Notes: generated from the letters alone by a model not told the origin. DNA of 64,000 nt from Nocardia harenae NBRC 108248 (GCF_001612885.1 NZ_BDBH01000012.1:62001-126000); one strand, 5' to 3'; numbered from the stretch's first letter, positions 47,592 to 56,571 are shown. A program made the numbers and translations.

Positions 47592-47978
47592 TCAGCTGAC
47601 GGTGACGATGGCGCCGGTGGTGCCGCGCGGATCGAACTTGGCGCAGTGGTTGTTGCTCAGCTCGACCGTGCGCCGCAGCTTCTTCCGCTCGCTCTGCACC
47701 TCGACCACGACAGTCGAGCCGCTGTTCGAACAGACCTTCACCACCGCGGGGCTCAGCCCGTAGCCGACGCTGCCGGACTGGCAGGTGTAGGTGGTGTCGT
47801 GGAAGAAGATGCGGGCATTGCCCGCCGCACACTCGAAATCGTCGGCCGCGGCGTCCGGCGCCGCGAGCACCAGCCCGAGCGCGACGGCGGCGACCGCGCA
47901 GCCACCGGCCGCGATGCGCACCGGGAGACCGAAGGGCTGCGGCTCGGCCACGGCGGTGACGGCAGTGTGCTGGTTCAT
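47592..47978 (-). CDS. Small secreted cysteine-containing protein
   Basis: The 128-residue product has a membrane/signal segment (RIAAGGCAVAAVALGLVLAAPDAAA, about 21-45) with a probable signal peptidase site after DAAA. The mature domain of about 80 residues has four cysteines (C50, C66, C83, C112) and a beta-rich pattern (ARIFFHDTTYTCQSGSVGYG, STVVVEVQSERKKL). I do not recognise a family. It lies convergent with ligA. Confidence 0.7.
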   Translation of the reverse strand: MNQHTAVTAVAEPQPFGLPVRIAAGGCAVAAVALGLVLAAPDAAADDFECAAGNARIFFHDTTYTCQSGSVGYGLSPAVVKVCSNSGSTVVVEVQSERKKLRRTVELSNNHCAKFDPRGTTGAIVTVS

Positions 47979-48114
47979 GGGCGACCACCTGTTCGCAACG
48001 GTCGGGCAGGGCGGGCCGCGGGGTGCGGCATCGGGGATGCGCACCGGCCTCGGCAGCAGGGATGCTACCCCGCCCGGCCGCCGCCCGCCCGGCGTGTGCT
48101 GCGACGATAGCCGG

Positions 48115-49326
48115 ATGCTGCGCAGTTTCCTGGTGACGAACCACAGGTCGCTGGCCGACCCGCAGGAGCTGCGGCCCGCCCGCGGCAGCGGCCGGGTCGC
48201 GGTGCCGGTCACCGGGATCACCGGCGCGCCCGCCGCCGGGAAGTCCAATCTGCTCGACGCGCTGGACCGCATGCGGGACGCGGTGCTGCACTCGGTGACC
48301 GGCTGGGATCCCTACGCGGGCCCGCCGCGCACCCCGCACCCGGCCTTCCGGGAGCGGCCCACCGAGTTCGTCGCGGGGTTCGTCGCCGAGGGCGTGCCGT
48401 ACAGCTACGGCTTCCGGCTCACCGACGCCGAGGTGGCGGCCGAGTGGCTGCACACCCAGCCGCGCGGGCGCAGGCGCGTCGTCTTCGAGCGCGAGGGCGA
48501 GCAGGTGCGGATCGGGCCCGCCTTCGAGGCCGCGCGGTTCGGGCTCGGCGCGGTGGTGCCGCTGGTGCGGCCGAACGCGCTGCTGCTCACGCTGGCCGGG
48601 CAGCTGAACGCGGAGGCGCTCGTGCCCGCGTACCGCTGGTTCGCCGCGCTGCTCGAGGTGCAGCGCGGCCCGCTCGACCCGGAGGCGGTCGCGCTGCGGC
48701 TCGGCGGCTTCCTCTCCCGGGAGCCGCGCGGCGCGGTCCGGCTGCTCGAGCTGGCCGGGGCGGCGGGGCTCGGCATCACCGATCTGCTGCTCCCGGAGCC
48801 TGACCCGCGCTACGCCGAGTACCTCGCGGAGCTGGACCGCGACCTGGCGGGCGGCGCCGAGCAGCTCGAGCTCTGCGCCACCCGCCCCGGCCACGCCGAC
48901 CTGCTGCTCCAGCAGCACGGGCTCACCGAGAACGCGCTGGCCAGGGAGCTCTCCGCGCTGCGGGGGGCGCGGGACGCGCTCTTCGCCCGGATGGCGGCGC
49001 GCTCCGGGCCAGGCGTCCGGCTGCTGCACGCCGGGATCGACACGCCCTTCGAGCTCGCCGACGAGCCCGCCTCGGCGCTCGCGCTGCTGCGGCTGCTCCC
49101 CGCGGTGCTGGACGCGCTCGGCACCGGCCGGGTGCTCGCCGTCGACGATCTCGACGCGGCGCTGCCCGCCGCCACCGCGCAGCGCCTGATCGGGCTCTTC
49201 CGCGCCCCCGAGACCAATTCCCGTGGCGCCCAGTTGATCTTCACCAGCCGCGAACCGCTGGAGTCCGGGCGGGGCTGGACCATCCACCGCACCGAGCGCG
49301 GCACCTCGGAGCTGACCGCCGACTGA
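48115..49326 (+). CDS. AAA15/21-type ABC-fold ATPase
   Basis: The 403-residue protein starts LRSFLVTNHRSLADPQEL, the entrance of the AAA15/AAA21 (RecF/OLD-like) ATPases. Walker A is GAPAAGKSN (37-45), Walker B VLAVDDLDAALP (D344, D345, D347), followed by NSRGAQLIFTSREP. These ATPases are found in abortive-infection and other anti-phage modules, usually next to a nuclease or effector gene; none is evident here, the neighbours being a secreted protein and a small membrane protein. The canonical DE(L)D of the family is DDLD, so hydrolysis may be altered. Confidence 0.8.
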   Translation: MLRSFLVTNHRSLADPQELRPARGSGRVAVPVTGITGAPAAGKSNLLDALDRMRDAVLHSVTGWDPYAGPPRTPHPAFRERPTEFVAGFVAEGVPYSYGFRLTDAEVAAEWLHTQPRGRRRVVFEREGEQVRIGPAFEAARFGLGAVVPLVRPNALLLTLAGQLNAEALVPAYRWFAALLEVQRGPLDPEAVALRLGGFLSREPRGAVRLLELAGAAGLGITDLLLPEPDPRYAEYLAELDRDLAGGAEQLELCATRPGHADLLLQQHGLTENALARELSALRGARDALFARMAARSGPGVRLLHAGIDTPFELADEPASALALLRLLPAVLDALGTGRVLAVDDLDAALPAATAQRLIGLFRAPETNSRGAQLIFTSREPLESGRGWTIHRTERGTSELTAD

Positions 49327-49343
49327 GCGCCCGGAATGCCCGG

Positions 49344-49349
49344 TACGGT
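49344..49349 (+). promoter_or_regulatory. -10 hexamer, leaderless type
   Basis: TACGGT ends seven bases before the GTG at 49357. Confidence 0.45.
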
Positions 49350-49356
49350 GGGAGGC

Positions 49357-49680
49357 GTGCTGGAGTTCGCGATGCTGCTGATCATGGCGGCCACCCTGGT
49401 CGCGCTGGTGGTGCTGTACCGGCGCGGGAAGCGCGGCATGCCGATCGCCGAGCCGGAGCGGGGCTCGCTGTACATCACCGGGGTGAGCCCGCGGCCGGAG
49501 GCCTTCGGCGAGCAGTTCGTCACCGTGACGGGGAATCTCACCGGCCCCGGCGTCGCGGCCACGCAGGTGTACCAGCGGCTGGTGTGGGACGGGGACTACT
49601 GGCCCGCCATCGGCGACACGCTGCCGGTGATCTACCCGGCCGGTAAACCGGACCGCTGGCAGATCGTCCGGCCGGGCTAA
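49357..49680 (+). CDS. Small single-pass membrane protein
   Basis: From the GTG at 49357 there are 107 residues: a membrane helix (FAMLLIMAATLVALVVLYR, about 4-22) then a basic stretch and a soluble beta-rich domain of about 75 residues (GSLYITGVSPRPEAFGEQFVTVTG to DTLPVIYPAGKPDRWQIV). That domain resembles DUF3592/OB-like small folds only loosely; no function can be assigned. The start is chosen because of the TACGGT seven bases upstream; an ATG at 49336 lies before that hexamer. Confidence 0.65.
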   Translation: MLEFAMLLIMAATLVALVVLYRRGKRGMPIAEPERGSLYITGVSPRPEAFGEQFVTVTGNLTGPGVAATQVYQRLVWDGDYWPAIGDTLPVIYPAGKPDRWQIVRPG

Positions 49681-49691
49681 GCGCCCCGCCT

Positions 49692-49729
49692 CGGGCTCGC
49701 GCCGGATGGGACTCCGGAAACCGAGCCCG
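49692..49729. terminator. Bidirectional hairpin between convergent genes
   Basis: CGGGCTCG and CGAGCCCG form the outer stem and CCGGA/TCCGG the inner one, separated by a small internal loop. It lies 12 bp after the membrane-protein stop and 82 bp from the ACT-protein stop. Confidence 0.5.
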
Positions 49730-49810
49730 GTCCCCGTCGGCGTCCGCCACAGCCGGACTCCGAGGCGAGGGCCTGGCTGGTCGGCCACGGCCCGCACTCC
49801 GAAGCAGCGC

Positions 49811-50458
49811 CTAGAGCACCCCGGCGACGATTCCGGCCAGGTATCCCAGCCGTGCCACCTCGGAGGGGCGGAAATCGGGCCCGCCGGGGCGGCCGAGCAG
49901 CAGCGCGCGGCCGTGGTGGCCGAGCGGCGCGGCGGCCAGCTTGGTGTCCATGTCGCGCCAGATCTCCGGCACCCATTCGGAATCCGGGTCCAGCACGGCC
50001 GGCTTGTCCAGCGGCAGCCACGGCGCGGAGCCGGCCTGGGTCTGCGGCGCGCTCTGGCTGCCGACCACCCGGTACGCGCCCTGCGGCCCGGTATCGATCA
50101 CGGTGCTCCAGCCGACCCGCAGCACGCGGGGCGCGCCGTCCACCAGGATCTGCAGCCGGTCGTCGCGGGCATTGGCGACCTGGTCGATGAGCTCGAGCTC
50201 GCGGTGCGTGTCGAGCAGCCCGGAGTAGGGGCGGATGGAGTCCACGATGACGTCGCCGATCGATTCGGCGGCGGTGATCAGGGTGTCCGGGAGTGCGTTG
50301 GGCGGAACGTCGACCACGAGATCGTCCACGGCGAATCCGGCACCGCGCTCGACCACGTCCAGCGAGATGATGTCGGCCCCGACCGATCCCAATGCCAGCG
50401 CGAGTGCACCGAGGCTTCCCGGGCGATCCGGAAGTTGCACGCGGAGCAGGTAAGACAC
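49811..50458 (-). CDS. ACT-domain protein (Rv3013-like)
   Basis: The 215-residue protein begins with an ACT domain (SYLLRVQLPDRPGSLGALALALGSVGADIISLDVVERG, residues 1-39), then VDDLVVDVPPNALPDTLITAAESIGDVIVDSIRPYSG. The second half is a GAF-like or unknown domain. ACT domains bind amino acids. The GTG at 50458 with AAAGGAA upstream is preferred to 50512. It is conserved between ligA and gatC in mycobacteria, and is divergent from gatC, 265 bp away. Confidence 0.83.
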   Translation of the reverse strand: MSYLLRVQLPDRPGSLGALALALGSVGADIISLDVVERGAGFAVDDLVVDVPPNALPDTLITAAESIGDVIVDSIRPYSGLLDTHRELELIDQVANARDDRLQILVDGAPRVLRVGWSTVIDTGPQGAYRVVGSQSAPQTQAGSAPWLPLDKPAVLDPDSEWVPEIWRDMDTKLAAAPLGHHGRALLLGRPGGPDFRPSEVARLGYLAGIVAGVL

Positions 50459-50723
50459 GCGCGTTCCTTTCCTTGGTAGCCGAGGCTCTGTACGGATACC
50501 CGGGTCACGCAATACTTACACCCGGGAGGCAGGGTTATCGAGCCGAACTGGTGGCAGTGACGTACGCCACAGTCGTTTTCGCGCGGGGGGTCGCCGGAGG
50601 CCGGGGCGGCCGAACCCGCGGAACCGCGCGGACTAGGCTGGACGGGTCTTCTCGCCCCCGGCGTCATGCGCAGGGGACGACCTGCTCGAACCCACCATCA
50701 CCGACGCCGAAAGGGGTCCCGCG

Positions 50724-51023
50724 GTGCCCGCCATCTCCCGCGACGAGGTCGCACACCTCGCCCGGTTGTCCCGGCTCGCGCTGTCCGACGACGAACTGGA
50801 TCAGTTCGCCGGACAGCTGGACTCGATCCTGAGCCACGTGCGGACCATCTCCGAGGTGGCCGCCGCGGATGTCCCGGCCACCGCGACGCCGAATCCGGTC
50901 GCCAATGTCACCCGGCTGGACGAGGTGCGGCCGTGCCTCACCCCGGAGCAGGCGCTCAGCGGCGCGCCCGCCGCCGAGGAGCAGCGCTTCCTGGTGCCGC
51001 AGATCCTGGGAGAAGGAGAATGA
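50724..51023 (+). CDS. gatC: Aspartyl/glutamyl-tRNA amidotransferase subunit C
   Basis: The 99-residue protein matches GatC throughout: ISRDEVAHLARLSRLALSDDELDQFAGQLDSIL, then HVRTISEVAAADVPATATPNPVANVTRLDEVRPCLT. It stabilises GatA. AAAGGGG lies eight bases before the GTG. It overlaps gatA by 4 bp. The 265-bp gap upstream has a TAGGCT -10 candidate at 50634-50639, which would give an mRNA leader of roughly 80 nt. Confidence 0.95.
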   Translation: MPAISRDEVAHLARLSRLALSDDELDQFAGQLDSILSHVRTISEVAAADVPATATPNPVANVTRLDEVRPCLTPEQALSGAPAAEEQRFLVPQILGEGE

Positions 51024-52507
51024 GCAGGAGTTCCAGCGGGGACAGCACGCAGCTCTCCGCCGCCGAGCTGGCCGCCAAGATCCACGCCCGCGAGCTCTCC
51101 TCGGAGGAGGTCACCCGGGCGCACCTGGATCGGATCGCCGAGGTGGACGGCGAGTACAACGCCTTCCTGCACGTCGCGCCGGAGGCGGCGCTGGCCGCGG
51201 CGCGGGTGGTCGACGCGAGCCTGGCCGCGGGCGCGGAGCCTGCCTCGGCGCTCGCCGGAGTTCCCTTGGCGCTCAAGGACGTCTTCACCACCACCGACAT
51301 GCCGACCACCTGCGCCTCGAAGATCCTCGAGGGCTGGATGTCGCCGTACGACGCCACGGTCACGGCCAAGCTGCGCGCCGCGGGCATCCCGATCCTCGGC
51401 AAGACCAATATGGACGAGTTCGCCATGGGCTCCTCCACCGAGAACTCGGCCTACGGTCCCACCCGGAATCCCTGGGACACCACCCGGATTCCCGGCGGCT
51501 CCGGCGGCGGCTCGGCGGCCGCGCTCGCCTCGCACCAGGCGCCGCTCGCCATCGGCACCGACACCGGCGGCTCGATCCGGCAGCCCGCCGCGGTCACCGC
51601 CACCGTCGGCACCAAGCCGACCTACGGCACCGTCTCCCGGTACGGGCTGGTCGCCTGCGCCTCCTCGCTGGACCAGGGCGGCCCGTGCGGCCGCACCGTG
51701 CTCGACACCGCGCTGCTGCACGAGGTGATCGCCGGGCACGACCCGCGCGACTCCACCTCCCGCGACGTGCCGATCCCCGCCGTCGTCGCCGCCGCCCGCG
51801 AGGGCGCGCGCGCGGATCTCGCCGGGGTCAAGGTGGGCGTGGTGCGCGAGTTGCACTCCGACAGCTACCAGCCCGGAGTGCTCGCCTCCTTCGACGCCGC
51901 GGTCGCGGTGCTGAAGGATCTCGGCGCCGAGGTGATCGAGGTGTCCTGCCCGCACTTCGAGTACGGGCTGCCCTCCTACTACCTGGTGATGCCCTCCGAG
52001 GTCTCCTCCAACCTGGCCCGCTTCGACGCCATGCGCTACGGGCTGCGCGCCGGCGACGACGGCACGCACAGCGCCGACCAGGTCATGGCGCTGACCAGGG
52101 CAGCCGGGTTCGGCCCCGAGGTGAAGCGGCGCATCATGCTCGGCACCTACGCGCTCTCGGCCGGGTACTACGACGCCTACTACGGCCAGGCGCTGAAGGT
52201 GCGCACGCTGATCGCGCAGGACTTCGACCGGGCCTACGAACAGGTCGACGTGCTGGTCTCGCCGACCAGCCCGTTCACCCCGTGGAAGCTGGGCGAGAAG
52301 GTCGACGACCCGCTCGCCATGTACCTCTCCGACCTCTGCACCCTGCCCACCAACCTGGCCGGGCACCCGGCCATGTCGGTACCCTCCGGGCTCAGCGTGG
52401 ACGACGGTATGCCGGTCGGGCTGCAGATCATGGCGCCCGCCTTCGCCGACGACCGGCTGTACCGGGTGGGGGCGGCGTACGAGGCGGCGCGCGGGCCGAT
52501 CGCCTGA
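51020..52507 (+). CDS. gatA: Glutamyl/aspartyl-tRNA amidotransferase subunit A
   Basis: The 495-residue amidase has the Ser-cisSer-Lys triad elements: LALKDVFTTTDMPTTCASKIL (lysine), GGSGGGSAAALAS and IGTDTGGSIRQPAAV (cis-serine and nucleophile serine). It liberates ammonia from glutamine to convert Glu-tRNA(Gln) or Asp-tRNA(Asn). The ATGA overlap couples it to gatC. gatB is not in the window, so it must be further on; in mycobacteria pfkA and gatB follow. Confidence 0.97.
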   Translation: MSRSSSGDSTQLSAAELAAKIHARELSSEEVTRAHLDRIAEVDGEYNAFLHVAPEAALAAARVVDASLAAGAEPASALAGVPLALKDVFTTTDMPTTCASKILEGWMSPYDATVTAKLRAAGIPILGKTNMDEFAMGSSTENSAYGPTRNPWDTTRIPGGSGGGSAAALASHQAPLAIGTDTGGSIRQPAAVTATVGTKPTYGTVSRYGLVACASSLDQGGPCGRTVLDTALLHEVIAGHDPRDSTSRDVPIPAVVAAAREGARADLAGVKVGVVRELHSDSYQPGVLASFDAAVAVLKDLGAEVIEVSCPHFEYGLPSYYLVMPSEVSSNLARFDAMRYGLRAGDDGTHSADQVMALTRAAGFGPEVKRRIMLGTYALSAGYYDAYYGQALKVRTLIAQDFDRAYEQVDVLVSPTSPFTPWKLGEKVDDPLAMYLSDLCTLPTNLAGHPAMSVPSGLSVDDGMPVGLQIMAPAFADDRLYRVGAAYEAARGPIA

Positions 52508-52519
52508 CAGCGGGCGGCG

Positions 52520-52966
52520 TCAGCGCGCGCGGAGGGATTCGGCGCGGGTCTTGATGCCGTCGGTCATGTCCGCGAAGCCGCGGCGCAGTTCGGCGCCGAG
52601 CAGGGTGGCGACGAGCGGGTGCAGCCAGCCGTTCAGCTCGAAATGCGAGGCATAGCGGGTGCGCTCGGCGTCGAGTGCGGTCACCGTGTGCGAGCGCAGG
52701 CTGTGCAGGGTTCCGAGCGGGACCGGCTTCATCCGGTAGCTCAGCGTGCTGCCCGGGGTGTGCTCGGCGATCCACTCGCGCTGCCTGCGCGGTTTCCCGC
52801 CGCGCAGCCGGACGTGCATGTCGATGGGGTCGCCCGGTTCCAGGGTGCTGCGGCACTCGGGGACGAAGGGGTTCCACTCGCCGTAGCGCGGCAGGTCGGT
52901 GACGACGTCCCAGACCAGATCGGCGGGGGCGTCGATCTCGACGACGTGATCGAGGACGAAGGCCAT
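52520..52966 (-). CDS. SRPBCC-family polyketide-cyclase-like protein
   Basis: The 148-residue protein has the START/SRPBCC pattern DHVVEIDAPADLVWDVVTDLPRYGEWNPFV at its start and a C-terminal helix (FADMTDGIKTRAESL). Such proteins bind hydrophobic ligands in a helix-grip cavity. It begins 21 bp downstream of the stop codon of the lipase-like gene, so it may be the last gene of the PLA2/lipase operon. Ligand unknown. Confidence 0.85.
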   Translation of the reverse strand: MAFVLDHVVEIDAPADLVWDVVTDLPRYGEWNPFVPECRSTLEPGDPIDMHVRLRGGKPRRQREWIAEHTPGSTLSYRMKPVPLGTLHSLRSHTVTALDAERTRYASHFELNGWLHPLVATLLGAELRRGFADMTDGIKTRAESLRAR

Positions 52967-52987
52967 GCGGCGAAACTAGAACAAGTT

Positions 52988-54373
52988 TCACTTCGGGGCA
53001 AGGTGCGGGGCGCAGTCGCCCATGGCGGTGCCCTGGTCGGTGCCGTAGCGGTGGCCGTGGCCCGCGGGGGCGTCCAGTGCGCCGAGCAGGTCGGCTCCGG
53101 TCTGGACGAAGGAGAGGACCGGGTGCCACTCGGGGGCGGGGGCGTCGGGGCGGGTGGTGCTGAGGTCGGGGGCGTGCCAGAGCAGGCGGGGGGACCAGTG
53201 CACGACGGGGTCGGAGCGGTTGGCGAGGACGGTGGCGCCGGAGCGGTGTACCGCGTTCGCCGGTGGTCCGGCCCAGAGCGTCGCGCAGGTGCGGCGCCGC
53301 TGCTCGGCGTCGTCGGCGAAGATCGCGCTGCCGCCCCAGGCGCCGAGGCTCTGGCCGTAGAGGTAGAGGCGCGGTGGGTCGGGGAGGCTGGCGAGTCTCT
53401 GTTCCAGGGCGGTGAACAGGGCGCGGGCGGAGCTCGCCGCCTTGTTCCTGCCGGTGATGAAGGTGACCCAGCTCGGAGCGGCGGCGTATTGCACGGCCAC
53501 CACCGCGACGTCGCCGCCGAAGCGGGTCTCCAGGCCCCTTGCGGCTCTGGCGTCGAGCCAGCCGGAGCCGGTGGGAACGGCGAGGACCAGGTGGCGGCGG
53601 GCAAGGCCGCCGGTGCGCTGGAGTTCGCGCAACGCGAGGGTGACGCGGGCGTCCAGGGTGGGGGCGGAGTCGAGGCCGATGTAGACGCGGACGGCCTCGG
53701 CGCTGCCGTCGGCGACGAAGCGGCGACCCTGGGGGCCGAGGGAGTCCCACGGGACGGTGGAGTGGGCGGAGCCCGAGCGGGTGTACGGCAGGGTGGGGGC
53801 CGCGACCGCTCGGGCGTCGTGCGGGAGCGGGATCAGCACGGTGGCGGCCACGCCGAGGGTGAGGGCGCCGATCGCGGCGCGGCGGGGGGCGCCGCGGACG
53901 ATGCGCACCAGCAGAACCGGGGTGGCGAGCAGTGCGGCGGTGAACGTCGCCCACAGGGCCCAGTGCGCGGGGGTGGCCGGGGTGGTGTTCATGGCGGTGC
54001 GCAGGGTGTTCTGCCAGCCGGCCGCGGCGGTGCAGCCGGCGAGTACCGCGGCCGCGGTGAGCACGAAAACCGGGGCGCGGTCGGTGACCTCGGAGGAGGT
54101 GCCCGGCCGGGACGAGGGGCGGCCGGGCGCCTGTTCGGGCCGGGCGGTGGAACCGATGCCGCTCACGATGGCACGGGCGGCTGTCGTGCCGCCGAGCGCG
54201 AGCGCGACCAGCAGGGCGGTCAGCACCGCCTGGGTGAGCGGGCTGCGCGGCAGCAGCCCGGGCGCCAGTGAGGCGACGACGGCGAAACCGGCTGCGAGCG
54301 TGGTCGTCACGCGCGGCAGCGCCGGATTGCCTGCCGCAGGCTCGACGGTAGCGGGCGCGTACCCGGCGATCAC
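52988..54373 (-). CDS. Membrane alpha/beta-hydrolase (Abhydrolase_9-like)
   Basis: The 461-residue protein has five or so N-terminal membrane segments (from FAVVASLAPGLL to AIGALTLGVAATVLIP, about 30-180) and an extracytoplasmic alpha/beta-hydrolase domain. It begins TRSGSAHSTVPWDSLGPQGRRFV, the usual entrance of this family, and carries the nucleophile elbow YGQSLGAWGG (S342). The C-terminal VHWSPRLLWH and YGTDQGTAMGDCAPH contain candidate Asp/His partners. Start codon overlaps the phospholipase stop (4 bp), so the two are coupled. Confidence 0.82.
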   Translation of the reverse strand: MIAGYAPATVEPAAGNPALPRVTTTLAAGFAVVASLAPGLLPRSPLTQAVLTALLVALALGGTTAARAIVSGIGSTARPEQAPGRPSSRPGTSSEVTDRAPVFVLTAAAVLAGCTAAAGWQNTLRTAMNTTPATPAHWALWATFTAALLATPVLLVRIVRGAPRRAAIGALTLGVAATVLIPLPHDARAVAAPTLPYTRSGSAHSTVPWDSLGPQGRRFVADGSAEAVRVYIGLDSAPTLDARVTLALRELQRTGGLARRHLVLAVPTGSGWLDARAARGLETRFGGDVAVVAVQYAAAPSWVTFITGRNKAASSARALFTALEQRLASLPDPPRLYLYGQSLGAWGGSAIFADDAEQRRRTCATLWAGPPANAVHRSGATVLANRSDPVVHWSPRLLWHAPDLSTTRPDAPAPEWHPVLSFVQTGADLLGALDAPAGHGHRYGTDQGTAMGDCAPHLAPK

Positions 54374-55176
54374 GGCAGTACCCTCGCGGCCACGTCCGGC
54401 GCTGTGGCTATCTCAGGTCCGGGGGCCGCGTTCGGCCCGGTGGCCACCTCCGGCCGTGCGGCGCCGTCCGGCCGCACCTCCGCGCCGGGCGGTGCGGCCC
54501 GCGCCGCACCACCCTTCTTCCCGCGCCGGGAAAAGCGCAGCGCCACGGCGCCGGTGGCGAGCACACCCGCCCCGGCGAGCATGCCCGCACTGTTCCCCTC
54601 GGGATCCGGCACCGACACCTCCTCGACCACCGGCACCCCGAAGTCCTGCCGGTGCGAGTTGGCGGTGACGGCGGCGCTCGCCACATCGGCCATGAAATGG
54701 CAGCGGGCGCGGGAGAACTCGTCGGCGCGCACCTCGCAGCCCCGGTGCATGTGGGCAGCGAGCGCGGCATCCAGGTCGCGGCGCGCCCATGGGCCGAGCG
54801 GGGCGCCGCGCTCGTCGGCGAAGCGCAGCAGGTCGTAGCCGAGATCGTGGCCCTTGCACGGCAGTTCGAACTCGGCGGGGAGGGTGACCGGGGAGGAGCA
54901 GCCGCCATCGGGGCGCGCGACGAGGCCGTCGAGCCGGGCGGGGTGGTAGCCGAAGTGCTCCGGGAAACCCTGCGGCACGGCGAGATCGAGGCTGTCGGTG
55001 CTCAGCGCCCGGACCGCGGCGGCCACGTCGGCGTCCTCGGCGGGCGCCGGTGCGCTGGCCGCCGATTTGCCCGCCGTGAGGGTCAGCGCGGGCGCGACGA
55101 CGAGGGCGAGCACCGCCCCGGTCGCGGTGACCGCCGCGAGCCGCCGATGCGGGGTGCTGCGCTTCCATCTGCTCAT
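54370..55176 (-). CDS. Secreted/membrane-anchored prokaryotic phospholipase A2
   Basis: From the ATG at 55176 the 268-residue protein has a basic N-terminus and signal segment (about 12-35), then a prokaryotic PLA2 domain with the catalytic pair in CKGHDLGYDLLR (H110, D111). Disulfide cysteines C93, C107, C147 and C158 are present. Unusually a second hydrophobic helix (MLAGAGVLATGAVAL, near 215-229) is followed by RFSRRGKKGG and a Pro/Ala-rich tail, which predicts anchoring in the membrane with a cytoplasmic tail. It overlaps the alpha/beta-hydrolase gene by 4 bp. Confidence 0.83.
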   Translation of the reverse strand: MSRWKRSTPHRRLAAVTATGAVLALVVAPALTLTAGKSAASAPAPAEDADVAAAVRALSTDSLDLAVPQGFPEHFGYHPARLDGLVARPDGGCSSPVTLPAEFELPCKGHDLGYDLLRFADERGAPLGPWARRDLDAALAAHMHRGCEVRADEFSRARCHFMADVASAAVTANSHRQDFGVPVVEEVSVPDPEGNSAGMLAGAGVLATGAVALRFSRRGKKGGAARAAPPGAEVRPDGAARPEVATGPNAAPGPEIATAPDVAARVLP

Positions 55177-55305
55177 GCCGGTCGACGCTAGGGACGCCGA
55201 TCCGGCCGCTACCTCCCGCTCGGGTCGCTTCCCGCACCGGTTCCGGTGGGGGAGGGGGTCGGGGGGGCCGTACCCGGGTAGGGGGGCTGCTTCATCCGCC
55301 GGTGT

Positions 55306-55318
55306 GAGGACAGTCCTC
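55306..55318. promoter_or_regulatory. Palindrome between PLA2 and the two-component genes
   Basis: GAGGAC and GTCCTC around a single A form a perfect 13-bp palindrome 62 bp before the kinase start. It is the only clear dyad in the 204-bp divergent gap and a plausible operator. Confidence 0.4.
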
Positions 55319-55380
55319 GCCGGAGTTCCTACTGTCGAGGTCATGAGGGAAAACAGGGTAACCGCGCGACGGAGCGCAGC

Positions 55381-56571
55381 GTGAAGCGGCGGATGCGGGG
55401 TATGTCCGCCACGATGTGGGTGGACGCCGTCACGGTGTTCGTCGCCGTCGCCTGCTACTCCGTGGCCTGGCCGACGCTGCACGTCACGCACGTGGTCACG
55501 CTGCCGGTGCAGCCCTTCCTCGCCGCCTTCGCCGCCTTCCCGCTGTTGCTGGTGCGGGTGAATCCGGCTCTCGGCTGGGCGGTGTCGGCGGGCTCGGCGC
55601 TGCTCTTCGCGGTGGCGGTGCCGCACCAGCCGGGCAGCGACTTACCGTTTTCGGTGGTGCACCTGATCTGCCTGATCGTGCTGCTCTTCGCGGTCGGGGT
55701 GCTGGCGCCGATGCCGCTGGTCGCGGTGGCGTGGGCCTCGACCTCGCTGCTGGTCGGCGCCACCATGCCGGGCGACGGGGCGCTCTTCGGCTGGCCGCTC
55801 GGCTTCGCCGCGCTGGTGCTCTTCGCGCTGCTCATCCGCTGGCTGGTGCTCTCCCGGCGGCAGCTCTCCGCCTTCGAGGAGGAGAACGAGCTGGAGCGGG
55901 CGCGGCGGGCCATCCTGGAGGAGAAGGCCAGGATCGCGCGCGACCTGCACGATGTGGTCGCACACCACATGTCGCTCGTGGTGGTGCAGGCGCAGACCGC
56001 GCCGTACCGGGTGGAGGACGTGAGCGCGGGGGCGCGGGCCGAGTTCGAGTCCATCGGGGCCACCGCGCGGGAGGCGCTGAACGAGATCCGCGGCATGCTC
56101 GGCGTGCTGCGCAGCGACGGGCAGCTGCCGGAGCACGCGCCGCAGCCGAGCGCCGCCGACCTGCCCGCGCTGCTCGACGCCACGCGGCGAGCCGGGGTGC
56201 CGCTCAGCTGGACGGTCGAGGGTTCGCTCGACGGCGTGCCGGAGACGGTCGGGCTCGCGCTCTACCGGATCGTGCAGGAGTCACTCGCGAACGCCTCCAG
56301 GCACGCGGCCGGGGCCGACGTGCAGGTCGCCGTTGTGGTCGGCGCCGAGCTCACCGTGTGGGTCGGGAACGGGCCGGGGACGCCGGGCCCGGCCGGTAAC
56401 GGCGGGCACGGGCTGGCGGGGATGCACGCCCGCGCGGTCGCGGTCGGCGGCGAGCTGGTGGCAGGGGAGCGGCCCGGCGGCGGGTTCGACGTGCGGGCGC
56501 GGTTGCCGCTCGCGGCGGGGGTGACACTGGTGCCCGCGGCCGCCCCGCAGGCGACTGCCCCGCACCTGTGA
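55381..56571 (+). CDS. NarL-type sensor histidine kinase
   Basis: The 396-residue kinase has four to five membrane segments (about 12-160), then the HisKA_3 dimerisation helix with IARDLHDVVAHHMSLVVVQAQ (phospho-acceptor in LHDVVAH), REALNEIRGMLGVLR, and an HATPase domain with LALYRIVQESLANASRHA (N-box) and GHGLAGMHARAVAVGG (G-box). There is almost no extracellular loop, so it probably senses membrane state. The next gene is its response regulator. Confidence 0.94.
   Translation: MKRRMRGMSATMWVDAVTVFVAVACYSVAWPTLHVTHVVTLPVQPFLAAFAAFPLLLVRVNPALGWAVSAGSALLFAVAVPHQPGSDLPFSVVHLICLIVLLFAVGVLAPMPLVAVAWASTSLLVGATMPGDGALFGWPLGFAALVLFALLIRWLVLSRRQLSAFEEENELERARRAILEEKARIARDLHDVVAHHMSLVVVQAQTAPYRVEDVSAGARAEFESIGATAREALNEIRGMLGVLRSDGQLPEHAPQPSAADLPALLDATRRAGVPLSWTVEGSLDGVPETVGLALYRIVQESLANASRHAAGADVQVAVVVGAELTVWVGNGPGTPGPAGNGGHGLAGMHARAVAVGGELVAGERPGGGFDVRARLPLAAGVTLVPAAAPQATAPHL

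Noticed and set aside
55331..55360. Second TGTCGA as an ECF42 promoter near the histidine kinase
   Set aside because: No CGTC/CGA-type -10 occurs at the 16-18-bp spacing, so the hexamer alone is not enough.
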